Of a DNA stretch of 64,000 nucleotides, positions 20,286-28,673 are shown one piece after another. Made by a program: the position numbers and the translations under genes. Source of the stretch: Achromobacter deleyi (GTDB lineage Bacteria; Pseudomonadota; Gammaproteobacteria; Burkholderiales; Burkholderiaceae_B); the NCBI RefSeq assembly GCF_902859705.1, contig NZ_CADIJO010000004.1:124001-188000 (forward strand). Reading direction: 5' to 3'. How positions within the stretch are numbered: position 1 is the stretch's first letter; every line of letters starts with the position of its first letter. Below the pieces are notes generated by a model. It saw only the letters and a list, made by a program, of their open reading frames with translations. It ran no database searches and was not told where the DNA came from.

Positions 20286-21611
20286 TTACCGCATCGGCAA
20301 ACCCGCGCCCTTGAAGTTAGCCTTCTTGAGCAACGAGTCGTACTGGTGAGACATCATGTAGGCCTGAACCTGCGCCATGAAATCCATCGTCACCACCACA
20401 ATAATCAACAGAGACGTACCACCGAAGTAGAAGGGAACGTTCCAGCGCATCACCAAGAATTCCGGCAACAGGCACACCAACGTGATGTAGATGGCACCTG
20501 CGAGCGTCAGACGCATCAGGATCTTGTCGATGTAGCGCGCTGTTTGTTCACCCGGACGAATGCCCGGAACAAACGCACCACTCTTCTTCAGGTTGTCCGC
20601 CGTTTCGCGGCTGTTGAACACCAGAGCCGTGTAGAAAAAGCAGAAGAAAATAATCGCGACCGAATACAGCGTGATGTAGAGCGGTTGACGAGGCGACAGG
20701 GCCGCAGCCAGGTCGCTAAGCCAGCGCATGTTCTCGCTGCTGGAGAACCAGCTCGTGATCGTTGCCGGGAACAGGATGATCGACGATGCGAAGATCGGCG
20801 GAATCACCCCGGCCATGTTCAGCTTCAGCGGCAAATGCGAGCTTTGACCACCGTAGACCTTGTTGCCGACCTGACGCTTGGCGTAGTTCACCGTGATCTT
20901 GCGCTGTCCGCGTTCCACGAACACCACAAAAGCGGTAACCAGCACCACCAGAGCCACGATGAACAGTGCGGAAAGCACGGACATCGCGTTGGTGCGGACC
21001 AGGTCCAACAGTGCAGCCAGCGCCGCGGGCAGACCCGCAACGATACCTGCGAAGATCAGGATGGAAATCCCGTTGCCAAGACCACGTTCCGTGATTTGCT
21101 CACCCAGCCACATGACGAACATGGTGCCAGTGACCAGAGTCACGACGGTCGTAAAGCGGAACAGCATGCCCGGATCGATCACCAGTCCCTGCTGGGACTC
21201 CAACGCTACCGAAATGCCCACAGCCTGCACCAGCGCCAGCACGACCGTGCCGTAGCGGGTGTATTGGGTAATCTTCCGACGGCCGGCTTCGCCCTCTTTC
21301 TTGAGCGCTTCCAGCGACGGCACCACCACCGACATCAACTGCATGATGATGGATGCCGAAATGTACGGCATGATCCCCAGGGCAAAAATCGAGAAGCGCG
21401 AGAGCGCCCCGCCCGAGAACATGTTGAACAGGCCCAGGATCCCGCCCTGGTTCTGACGGAACAAGTCCGCCAGCGCATCCGGGTTGATACCCGGTACGGG
21501 GATGTGTGTACCCAAACGGTAAACCACCAGGGCGAGCACCAGGAACACGAGGCGGCGTTTAAGGTCGCCGTACCGTGCTCCGGTTTTGCCCAATGCCTGC
21601 GCGTTAGCCAC
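20286..21611 (-). CDS. secY: Preprotein translocase subunit SecY
   Basis: SecY forms the membrane channel of the SecYEG translocon. The 441-residue protein shows ten membrane segments, the family N-terminus ([31 protein letters not shown]), the plug-proximal region, and the cytoplasmic loops including [14 protein letters not shown]. It is the last large gene of the spc group, 14 bases after rplO. Confidence 0.98.
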   Translation of the reverse strand: MANAQALGKTGARYGDLKRRLVFLVLALVVYRLGTHIPVPGINPDALADLFRQNQGGILGLFNMFSGGALSRFSIFALGIMPYISASIIMQLMSVVVPSLEALKKEGEAGRRKITQYTRYGTVVLALVQAVGISVALESQQGLVIDPGMLFRFTTVVTLVTGTMFVMWLGEQITERGLGNGISILIFAGIVAGLPAALAALLDLVRTNAMSVLSALFIVALVVLVTAFVVFVERGQRKITVNYAKRQVGNKVYGGQSSHLPLKLNMAGVIPPIFASSIILFPATITSWFSSSENMRWLSDLAAALSPRQPLYITLYSVAIIFFCFFYTALVFNSRETADNLKKSGAFVPGIRPGEQTARYIDKILMRLTLAGAIYITLVCLLPEFLVMRWNVPFYFGGTSLLIIVVVTMDFMAQVQAYMMSHQYDSLLKKANFKGAGLPMR

Positions 21612-21625
21612 TCGTCACCTCGTGA

Positions 21626-22066
21626 TCAAGCAAGCGAGCCGCCCGCGGCTTCGATGGCGGCGCGAGCGCCGGCCGTCGCGGTAATGCCCTTGAGCACGAC
21701 CTTGCGCGAGAGTTCACCCGACTTGATGACCTTGGCGTAACGAACCGCCTGGCCAATCACGCCAGCCGCCTTCAGCACTTGCACGTCGACTTCGTCGATG
21801 GGCAGGGCTTGCAGGTCCGACAGACGGACTTCGGCGTACAGGTGCTGACCGAGCGGGGTGAAACCACGCTTGGGCAGGCGACGCTGCAGCGGCATTTGAC
21901 CGCCTTCGAAGCCAACCTTATGGAAACCGCCCGAGCGCGACTTCTGACCCTTGTGGCCACGGCCGGCGGTTTTACCCAGACCCGAACCGATACCACGGCC
22001 GACGCGGCGCTTGGCGTGCTTGCTGCCCTCAGCGGGCTTCAGCGAATTAAGTTGCATATCCGACAT
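21626..22066 (-). CDS. rplO: 50S ribosomal protein L15
   Basis: L15 is a late-assembly 23S-binding protein. The product is 146 residues with the glycine/basic N-terminal extension ([21 protein letters not shown]) and the [14 protein letters not shown] block. It lies between rpmD and secY. Confidence 0.98.
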   Translation of the reverse strand: MSDMQLNSLKPAEGSKHAKRRVGRGIGSGLGKTAGRGHKGQKSRSGGFHKVGFEGGQMPLQRRLPKRGFTPLGQHLYAEVRLSDLQALPIDEVDVQVLKAAGVIGQAVRYAKVIKSGELSRKVVLKGITATAGARAAIEAAGGSLA

Positions 22067-22075
22067 GGTGATTCC

Positions 22076-22261
22076 TTAGGCTTCCGAGACGGAAACGAGA
22101 TAATCCACCTTACGGATCATCCCACGCACCTCGGGCGTATCGACCAGCACGCGGCTGCTGTTGATGCGGCCCAAGCCCAAACCGCGAACCGTGTCACGGT
22201 GCGATTGCTTGGTACCGATCACGGAGCGCACGAGGGTCACTTTGATCTGCTTCTGAGCCAT
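22076..22261 (-). CDS. rpmD: 50S ribosomal protein L30
   Basis: A 61-residue small L30 ([32 protein letters not shown]). It starts three bases after the rpsE stop and is followed nine bases later by rplO, as in the standard spc operon. Confidence 0.97.
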   Translation of the reverse strand: MAQKQIKVTLVRSVIGTKQSHRDTVRGLGLGRINSSRVLVDTPEVRGMIRKVDYLVSVSEA

Positions 22262-22264
22262 GAT

Positions 22265-22786
22265 TTACCCCAGGATTTCTTCGACGGTCTTGCCGCGCTT
22301 GGCAGCAACATCCGCCGGGGTCAGGGAGGCGCGCAGGCCATTCAACGTGGCGCGAACCATGTTGTAGGGGTTGCTCGAGCCCAGGCTCTTGGCAACCACG
22401 TTACGCACACCCATCACTTCGAAAATAGCGCGCATCGGGCCGCCGGCGATAACGCCAGTACCTTCAGCAGCGGGCGAGATCAGCACGGTAGCGGCGCCAT
22501 GCTTGCCGACCACGGTGTGGTGCAGCGTGCCGTTCTTCAGAGCCACCTTGAACATGCCGCGACGGGCCTGTTCCATAGCCTTCTGAACGGACACCGGCAC
22601 TTCACGCGCCTTGCCCTTGCCCATGCCGACGCGGCCATCGCCATCGCCAACCACGGTCAGCGCGGCAAAGCTCATGGTGCGACCACCCTTGACCACTTTG
22701 CTCACGCGGTTGACCGCGATCATCTTTTCGCGGAGGCCGTCATCGTTCTCTTTTTCCGCGGCGTTCTTGCCTTGTACTTTAGCCAT
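22265..22786 (-). CDS. rpsE: 30S ribosomal protein S5
   Basis: S5 helps decoding fidelity and mRNA helicase action at the entry channel. The product is 173 residues with the S5 double-stranded-RNA-like domain ([30 protein letters not shown]) and the C-terminal [12 protein letters not shown] motif. Confidence 0.98.
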   Translation of the reverse strand: MAKVQGKNAAEKENDDGLREKMIAVNRVSKVVKGGRTMSFAALTVVGDGDGRVGMGKGKAREVPVSVQKAMEQARRGMFKVALKNGTLHHTVVGKHGAATVLISPAAEGTGVIAGGPMRAIFEVMGVRNVVAKSLGSSNPYNMVRATLNGLRASLTPADVAAKRGKTVEEILG

Positions 22787-22801
22787 TTGACAGATCCTCG
22801 C

Positions 22802-23167
22802 TTAGAACTTCAGGCCGGCTTCACGCGCGGCATCGGCCAGCGCTTTCACGCGGCCATGGTAACGAAAGCCCGAGCGATCGAAAGCGACCAGTTCGATACC
22901 GGCAGCCTTGGCCTTTTCGGCCACGCGCTTGCCAACCAGCGAAGCAGCGGCCTTGTTGCCGCCCTGGCCGGTTTGGCCGGCCAGTTGCGCACGCACTTCG
23001 GCTTCCACCGTCGAGGCGCTGACCAGAACGCGATCGCCTTCCGGCGAAATGATATTGGCGTAGATGTGCTGGTTCGAGCGGAAGATCGAGAGGCGGTGAA
23101 CGCGCAGCTCGTTGATCTTCCGGCGGGTCGGAACCGCACGACGCAAACGGGAAACTTTTTTGTCCAT
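22802..23167 (-). CDS. rplR: 50S ribosomal protein L18
   Basis: L18 binds 5S rRNA in the central protuberance. The product is 121 residues with the basic N-terminus ([18 protein letters not shown]) and the conserved ending [30 protein letters not shown] block. Confidence 0.98.
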   Translation of the reverse strand: MDKKVSRLRRAVPTRRKINELRVHRLSIFRSNQHIYANIISPEGDRVLVSASTVEAEVRAQLAGQTGQGGNKAAASLVGKRVAEKAKAAGIELVAFDRSGFRYHGRVKALADAAREAGLKF

Positions 23168-23188
23168 GATTCGTCCTTGCGTGCGCCG

Positions 23189-23722
23189 TTATTTCTTCTT
23201 GGTTTCTTTGATGACGACGCGTTCGTCCGAGTAACGCACACCCTTGCCCTTGTAGGGTTCGGGTTCGCGGTACGCGCGGATTTCAGCGGCCACCTGACCG
23301 ACGACTTGCTTGTTGGAGCCCTTGATGACGATTTCCGTCTGGGTGGGGCATTCGGCCTTGATACCGGCCGGCAACTGGTGCAAAACGTCGTGCGAGAAAC
23401 CGAGCTGCAGCTTAACGGCGTCGCCTTGAATCGAGGCGCGGTAACCCACGCCAACCAGATTCAGCTTGCGCTCGAATCCCTTGCTCACGCCGTTGACCAT
23501 GTTGGCCACCAGCGCGCGCACGGTACCCGACATGGCGTTGGCGTGACGGGTTTCGTTGGCGGCGACAAACGTGAGTTTGCCGTTGTCCAACTCAACCGTG
23601 ACGTCGCCAGTCAGGGCTTGGGTCAAGGAACCCAGCGGGCCCTTGACAGTGATCTGATCCTGCTTGATGTCAGCTTCGACACCCTTGGGCAGTTCGACCG
23701 GATACTTAGCGATACGTGACAT
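23189..23722 (-). CDS. rplF: 50S ribosomal protein L6
   Basis: L6 has two similar RNA-binding domains near the factor-binding site. The 177-residue product starts [15 protein letters not shown]. It carries the C-terminal signature [14 protein letters not shown]. Confidence 0.98.
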   Translation of the reverse strand: MSRIAKYPVELPKGVEADIKQDQITVKGPLGSLTQALTGDVTVELDNGKLTFVAANETRHANAMSGTVRALVANMVNGVSKGFERKLNLVGVGYRASIQGDAVKLQLGFSHDVLHQLPAGIKAECPTQTEIVIKGSNKQVVGQVAAEIRAYREPEPYKGKGVRYSDERVVIKETKKK

Positions 23723-23734
23723 TCGAATTTCTCC

Positions 23735-24130
23735 TTAGGCCACGTAGCACAGCACTTCGCCGCCGACGCCGTTGGCGCGAGCCTTACGGTCGGTCATCAC
23801 GCCGCGCGAGGTCGAAACGATAGCCACGCCCAGGCCGTTCATGACCTGAGGAATGCTGGTACGGCCCTTGTAGATACGCAGACCAGGGCGCGAGACGCGT
23901 TCGATGCGCTCGATAACCGGACGGCCAGCGTAGTACTTCAGGGTGATCTCGAGCTCAGGCTTGGCCTGGGTGCCCTTGATTTCAAAGCTGTCGATGTAGC
24001 CTTCGTCTTTCAGCACAGCGGCAATAGCCGCCTTCAGCTTCGAGGAGGGCATGCTCACCGTAACTTTGTCCACTTGCTGCGCATTGCGAATGCGGGTCAG
24101 CATATCGGCGATGGGATCGCTCATGCTCAT
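23735..24130 (-). CDS. rpsH: 30S ribosomal protein S8
   Basis: S8 binds the central domain of 16S rRNA and in E. coli represses the spc operon by binding its mRNA. The product is 131 residues, starts [18 protein letters not shown] and ends with the family block [20 protein letters not shown]. Confidence 0.98.
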   Translation of the reverse strand: MSMSDPIADMLTRIRNAQQVDKVTVSMPSSKLKAAIAAVLKDEGYIDSFEIKGTQAKPELEITLKYYAGRPVIERIERVSRPGLRIYKGRTSIPQVMNGLGVAIVSTSRGVMTDRKARANGVGGEVLCYVA

Positions 24131-24140
24131 ATTGTTTCTC

Positions 24141-24446
24141 CTACCAGCTGGCCTTGGTGATGCCGGGGATTTCGCCCTTCATCGCCATTTCACGCAGTTT
24201 GTGGCGCGTCAGGCCGAACTTGCGGAACACACCGCGCGGACGACCGGTGACCACGCAACGGTTACGTTGACGCGTCGGGTTGGCATTGCGCGGCAGCTGT
24301 TGCAGCTTGAGCCGAGCTTGGTAACGTTCTTCGTCGGTCTTCGACTGGTCGTCGATGATCGACTTCAACTCAGCGCGCTTGGCAGCGAACTTGTCAGCCA
24401 GCTTGGCGCGCTTGATGTCGCGATTGATGAGGGAAAGTTTAGCCAC
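24141..24446 (-). CDS. rpsN: 30S ribosomal protein S14 (zinc-independent type)
   Basis: The 101-residue long form of S14 lacks the CxxC pairs of the zinc form. It keeps the conserved [19 protein letters not shown] segment. It lies between rplE and rpsH. Confidence 0.98.
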   Translation of the reverse strand: MAKLSLINRDIKRAKLADKFAAKRAELKSIIDDQSKTDEERYQARLKLQQLPRNANPTRQRNRCVVTGRPRGVFRKFGLTRHKLREMAMKGEIPGITKASW

Positions 24447-24458
24447 GTCATCAGCCCC

Positions 24459-24998
24459 TTAGTTACGGAACGGGAAGCTGAAGGCCGTCAACAGCGCCTT
24501 GGCTTCTTCGTCGGTCTTCGCGGAGGTGGTGATGCTGATGTTCAGCCCACGCAGCGCGTCGATCTTGTCGTACTCGATTTCGGGGAAAATGATCTGCTCT
24601 TTCACCCCGATGTTGTAGTTGCCACGGCCGTCGAACGCACGACCCGAGATACCGCGGAAGTCGCGCACGCGAGGCAGCGCAACCGCCACCAGGCGATCCA
24701 GGAATTCGTACATGCGTTGACCACGCAGCGTGACCATGCAACCAATCGGGTAGTTTTCGCGGATCTTGAAACCGGCGATAGCCTTCTTGGTCTTGGTGAT
24801 GACCGGCTTTTGGCCAGCGATCTTGGTCAGGTCACCCACAGCGTGTTCGATGACCTTCTTGTCGGCGACGGCTTCCGAGACACCCATGTTCAGGGTGATC
24901 TTGGTGATGCGCGGCACTTCCATGACGCTCTTGTAGCCGAACTTGGCCTGCAGGTCGCCAGCGACCTTGCTCTTGTAGAAATCTTGCAAACGAGACAT
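24459..24998 (-). CDS. rplE: 50S ribosomal protein L5
   Basis: L5 joins 5S rRNA to the large subunit and contacts the P-site tRNA. The 179-residue product has the [16 protein letters not shown] block and the GMVTLRG-like segment (here [18 protein letters not shown]). Spacing to rplX and rpsN is 12 bases. Confidence 0.98.
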   Translation of the reverse strand: MSRLQDFYKSKVAGDLQAKFGYKSVMEVPRITKITLNMGVSEAVADKKVIEHAVGDLTKIAGQKPVITKTKKAIAGFKIRENYPIGCMVTLRGQRMYEFLDRLVAVALPRVRDFRGISGRAFDGRGNYNIGVKEQIIFPEIEYDKIDALRGLNISITTSAKTDEEAKALLTAFSFPFRN

Positions 24999-25010
24999 GT
25001 CTTTCGCCCC

Positions 25011-25331
25011 TTACGCCTTGGCGCCGACAACGGCACCATTGGAACGGAACACGCGAACCTTGCGGCCTTCGACTTCTTGCACGCCGACGCGGTCGCCACG
25101 ACCGGTAGCGGGGTTGAAGAGCGCCACATTCGAGATGTGGATCGGCATGGTCTTTTCGACGATGCCACCCGGGTTGTTGGCCATCGGGTTTGCTTTCACG
25201 TGCTTCTTGACGACGTTGACGCCTTCGACCAGGACGTGGTCGGCATCAACGCGGGCTAGCACGGTACCGCGACGCTTCTTGTCGCGGCCGGTCAGGACGA
25301 TGACTTCGTCGCCTTTACGAATGTTGTTCAT
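25011..25331 (-). CDS. rplX: 50S ribosomal protein L24
   Basis: L24 is an assembly initiator. The 106-residue product carries the KOW motif near the N-terminus ([20 protein letters not shown]) and [12 protein letters not shown]. Confidence 0.98.
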   Translation of the reverse strand: MNNIRKGDEVIVLTGRDKKRRGTVLARVDADHVLVEGVNVVKKHVKANPMANNPGGIVEKTMPIHISNVALFNPATGRGDRVGVQEVEGRKVRVFRSNGAVVGAKA

Positions 25332-25342
25332 CGTAGGGCTCC

Positions 25343-25711
25343 TTACAGCACTTCCGGGGCCAGCGACACGATCTTCATGAACTTCTCGGTACGCAGTTCA
25401 CGCGTAACGGGTCCGAAGATGCGGGTGCCGATGGGCTCCAGCTTGGCGTTGAGCAACACGGCGGCATTGCCACCGAAACGAATCAGCGAACCGTCTTTAC
25501 GGCGCACGCCCTTGGCGGTACGAACCACCACGGCATTGTAAATTTCGCCTTTCTTGACGCGTCCGCGCGGAGCCGCATCTTTGACGCTCACCTTGATGAT
25601 GTCGCCGATACCGGCATAACGGCGCTTGGAGCCACCGAGCACCTTAATGCACATGACATGACGCGCACCAGTGTTATCGGCCACGTCCAGCGTGGTCTGC
25701 ATTTGGATCAT
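25343..25711 (-). CDS. rplN: 50S ribosomal protein L14
   Basis: L14 binds the 23S rRNA at the inter-subunit face. The 122 residues include [38 protein letters not shown] and the C-terminal [13 protein letters not shown]. In most bacteria rpsQ lies just upstream. Here the upstream neighbour is a promoter region and then unrelated genes, so rplN is the first gene of its own transcription unit. Confidence 0.98.
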   Translation of the reverse strand: MIQMQTTLDVADNTGARHVMCIKVLGGSKRRYAGIGDIIKVSVKDAAPRGRVKKGEIYNAVVVRTAKGVRRKDGSLIRFGGNAAVLLNAKLEPIGTRIFGPVTRELRTEKFMKIVSLAPEVL

Positions 25712-25722
25712 GATTTTTCCTG

Positions 25723-25764
25723 TTCCAACTTAACTGGAAATACGGTTTTCCCCAAAAAAGGGAA
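25723..25764 (-). other. Two small hairpins in the rplN leader
   Basis: Inverted repeats TTCCA...TGGAA (25723-25739) and TTCCC...GGGAA (25748-25764) lie just upstream of the rplN start in a leader of about 240 bases. They may act in translational control. The rest of the gap from 25765 to 25959 shows no gene. Confidence 0.4.
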
Positions 25765-25959
25765 CACTGCAATTCCTGCCAGTTTTGGTCCCGTCAGGTC
25801 AGCCGCCCTGCTTTATTGTTGGCTGGTGCTTCGAGCTTTCGCTTCAAAGACCATCAACTGGTGGCAACGCAACGACCCTGGGTTGAAATCCTGCGGGTAT
25901 TCCCCCAACACGTTGGCCCGGGCTAGTCCTGGCCAATCGACAATCTGGGAAAGCTGACC

Positions 25960-25988
25960 ATTCTAGCGTGGTTAGATTTTGAGCGCAA
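25960..25988 (-). promoter_or_regulatory. Sigma70-type promoter for the rplN (spc) operon
   Basis: On the minus strand TTGCGC (25988-25983) and TAGAAT (25965-25960) are separated by exactly 17 bases. It is the only good promoter in the gap before rplN, and it is needed because the S10 genes are far away. Confidence 0.65.
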
Positions 25989-26090
25989 GCCCTTTGTTGA
26001 GTTAGTGAGCAAATACACGACAGCGCCTGTGGAAAACTCGACACAGACGGGCACTTCCGAAGGCCCGTCCAGGCCGCGATACGAGGGGAT

Positions 26091-26855
26091 TCAATCTGCC
26101 CCCGTTTTATCCCGGTAGTAGTTTCGCTCCCAGGCGTCGTGGTTGGCCTTGCCGCGGCGGATTTCGTCGGTGAACGGCGCGGCCATCAGCACCAGCCGGT
26201 TGAGCCAGCGTATCGGCACCCGACAGGGCCGTTCGAAATCGACGAACAGGACGGCTCGTGTGCCCGCAGTGTCGTTGTGCACCTGGTGGGGGTACAGGTC
26301 GTCGAACACCACGGCCTCGCCCTCTTTCCAGCAGTAGCGCTCGCCGCCGACCTCGATCCAGCATCGATCGGCCGGCTCGGGCACCACCAGCCCCAGGTGC
26401 AGGCGCAACACGCCGTTGTAGGGGCCAGTGTGCAAAGGGATGCGCTTGCCTGGTTCCAGAATGGAATAGAACGCGGTGCGCAGGCCCGGAATGCCCTGCA
26501 GCGCCCGGGCCGTGGCCGGGCAGCGCGCCAGATTGCGCTCGGATCGCAGCCCGTAGCCCATGAAGACGAAAGTCTTCCACTGGTCATCGGACGTGATCAT
26601 GCCGACATCGGGGGACAGTTCATGGAAGGACGGCAGCTGCTGGCGCTCGGCCAACAGGGCCACCAGCTCGGCGCGAATGGCGGGTGCCTGGGCCTCAAGG
26701 GCGGCCACCCAGGGGAACTGGCTGTTCTTGAAGATGGGATGGTCACCCACCAGGGACGCCAGCGCGATCCGGTGGCGCAACCAATCTATGAAACGGAAGA
26801 AAACACGGGAATAGACACTGGGCTGGCTCGGCGGACGCGTATCGACGGGTTGCAC
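26091..26855 (-). CDS. AspH-like aspartyl/asparaginyl beta-hydroxylase family protein
   Basis: A 254-residue 2-oxoglutarate/Fe(II) oxygenase. The iron-site motif reads HTGPYN (H142) with the second histidine at H190 (DLYPHQVHND), the 2-oxoglutarate arginine at R200, and LRLHLGL between them. A glycine takes the place of the usual HxD carboxylate, as in animal AspH and unlike the HRDP pattern I recall for LpxO. Bacterial relatives include the lipid A hydroxylase LpxO, so a lipid or peptide substrate is possible but unproven. The GTG start at 26855 has no Shine-Dalgarno. It is a single gene beside the rplN promoter. Confidence 0.8.
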   Translation of the reverse strand: MQPVDTRPPSQPSVYSRVFFRFIDWLRHRIALASLVGDHPIFKNSQFPWVAALEAQAPAIRAELVALLAERQQLPSFHELSPDVGMITSDDQWKTFVFMGYGLRSERNLARCPATARALQGIPGLRTAFYSILEPGKRIPLHTGPYNGVLRLHLGLVVPEPADRCWIEVGGERYCWKEGEAVVFDDLYPHQVHNDTAGTRAVLFVDFERPCRVPIRWLNRLVLMAAPFTDEIRRGKANHDAWERNYYRDKTGAD

Positions 26856-27041
26856 AATAGGTATCTATATAGACAGCCAAAGATGCACCATTTTGTCGAC
26901 GGTGCCCGTTGCACGCAAGTGCCGGCCATTGGCTCCTAGGCGGCCGCCGGAATTGGACCTCCCCGCGGCCGGCAAGCTGGTTTAGACTGGCATGGGCGAC
27001 TGCGATCGCTACCCACTCCTATTTCGCAAGGAAAGACAGGC

Positions 27042-28469
27042 ATGTATGAACAGTTGGCGCTGTATATCGACGGCGAATTCGTTGCCGGCGAGGGCAGGCG
27101 CACCCAGGACGTCATCAACCCGGCCACGCTGGAAGTGCTCGGCCAGCTGCCCCACGCCACCGAAGCGGATCTGGATCGCGCGCTAGCCGCCGCCCAGCGC
27201 GCGTTCGAATCCTGGAAGAAGTCTTCTCCCATGGATCGTTCCGCCATCCTGCGCAAGGTCGCCACGCTGTCGCGCGAACGCGCCAAGGAAATCGGCCGCA
27301 ACATGACGCTGGACCAGGGCAAGCCCCTGGCCGAAGCCGTCGGCGAAGTCACTTCCTGCGCCGAGCACGCCGACTGGCACGCCGAGGAATGCCGCCGCAT
27401 CTACGGCCGCGTGATTCAGCCGCGCAACCCCGACGTGCGCCAGATCGTCGTGCGCGAACCCATCGGCGTCTGCGCCGCGTTCACGCCCTGGAACTTCCCG
27501 TACAACCAGGCCATCCGCAAGATCGCCGCCGCGCTCGGCGCCGGTTGCACGGTGGTGCTCAAGGGTCCGGAAGACTCGCCCAGCGCCGTCATGGCCATCG
27601 CCCGCATGTTCCACGACGCCGGCCTGCCCAAGGGCTGCCTGAACATCGTCTGGGGCGAGCCCGCCAAGATTTCCGACTACCTGATCCGCTCGCCCATCGT
27701 GCGCAAGGTTTCGTTCACCGGTTCCGTGCCGGTGGGCAAGCAGCTGGCCGCGCTGGCCGGTGCGCACATGAAGCGCGTCACGATGGAACTGGGCGGCCAT
27801 TCGCCCGTGCTGGTGTTCGACGACGCCGACATCGATCGCGCCGCCACCATGCTGGCCAAGTTCAAGGTCCGCAACGCTGGCCAGGTCTGCGTGTCGCCCA
27901 CCCGCTTCTACGTGCAGAACGGCGCCTACGAACAGTTCCTGGCGCGCTTCACCGACGTGCTCAAGAACATCAAGGTCGGCGACGGCCTGGAAGCCGGCAC
28001 CGACATGGGCCCGCTGGCCCACGAGCGCCGCGTGCCCGCCATGAGCGCCTTCATCGACGACGCCAAGAAGCACGGCGGCAAGGTGGTGGTCGGCGGCGGC
28101 CCGCTGGACCGCAAGGGCTTCTTCTTCGCCCCCACGGTCGTGACCGACCTGCCCGACAACTCCATGCTGATGACCGAAGAACCCTTCGGCCCGGTCGCGC
28201 CGGTGGTCCGCTTCACCGACACCGATGAAGTGCTGGCGCGCGCCAACAGCCTGCCGTTCGGCCTGTCGTCCTACGTGTTCACCAACTCGCTGCAGACCGC
28301 TACCAAGGTCTCCAACGGCCTGGAAGCCGGCATGGTCAACATCAACCATTTCGGCAGCGCCCTGGCCGAGACGCCCTTCGGCGGCATCAAGGACAGCGGC
28401 ATCGGCAGCGAAGGCGGCCTCGAAACGTTCGATGGCTACCTGGTCACGAAGTTCATCACGCACGTCTGA
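27042..28469 (+). CDS. NAD(P)-dependent aldehyde dehydrogenase (succinate-semialdehyde dehydrogenase-like)
   Basis: A 475-residue class of aldehyde dehydrogenase oxidising an aldehyde to the acid. The general base E249 (MELGGHSP) and the nucleophile C283 (NAGQVCVSP) are in place. The cofactor-binding TPWNFPYNQ and the FTGSVPVG stretch are also present. It resembles succinate- or glutarate-semialdehyde dehydrogenases, but the substrate cannot be fixed from sequence alone. AAGGA lies upstream of the ATG. A terminator follows, and neither neighbour suggests a pathway. Confidence 0.88.
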   Translation: MYEQLALYIDGEFVAGEGRRTQDVINPATLEVLGQLPHATEADLDRALAAAQRAFESWKKSSPMDRSAILRKVATLSRERAKEIGRNMTLDQGKPLAEAVGEVTSCAEHADWHAEECRRIYGRVIQPRNPDVRQIVVREPIGVCAAFTPWNFPYNQAIRKIAAALGAGCTVVLKGPEDSPSAVMAIARMFHDAGLPKGCLNIVWGEPAKISDYLIRSPIVRKVSFTGSVPVGKQLAALAGAHMKRVTMELGGHSPVLVFDDADIDRAATMLAKFKVRNAGQVCVSPTRFYVQNGAYEQFLARFTDVLKNIKVGDGLEAGTDMGPLAHERRVPAMSAFIDDAKKHGGKVVVGGGPLDRKGFFFAPTVVTDLPDNSMLMTEEPFGPVAPVVRFTDTDEVLARANSLPFGLSSYVFTNSLQTATKVSNGLEAGMVNINHFGSALAETPFGGIKDSGIGSEGGLETFDGYLVTKFITHV

Positions 28470-28486
28470 CCCAAGCGCCCTCTCGC

Positions 28487-28513
28487 AAAAAGCCCCGCAA
28501 GGGGCTTTTTTTT
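28487..28513 (+). terminator. Terminator after the aldehyde dehydrogenase
   Basis: AAAAAGCCCC / GGGGCTTTTTTTT with a GCAA tetraloop, ending in eight T residues. Confidence 0.93.
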
Positions 28514-28554
28514 CGCCCGTCACCCAAGGCGACGCGGACCGTTTTGGCGCCATT

Positions 28555-28572
28555 CTTTCATCACGCTGTCAT
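28555..28572 (+). promoter_or_regulatory. Putative Pho box upstream of the metallophosphatase gene
   Basis: CTTTCAT-CACG-CTGTCAT: two seven-base repeats with four-base spacing, matching 13 of 14 bases of the PhoB direct-repeat consensus (CTGTCAT twice). It lies about 100 bases before the start of a predicted secreted phosphoesterase, which fits phosphate-starvation control. The -10 element is poor. Confidence 0.55.
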
Positions 28573-28673
28573 CCTGAACCCCCAGGATTGCGCCTCGCTC
28601 GAGGGCGCGACTTCCCAGGAACGGGGAAACAGTCGCCTGAAGAAAAACGTGTTCCGAAAGAGAGAGAAGCACA

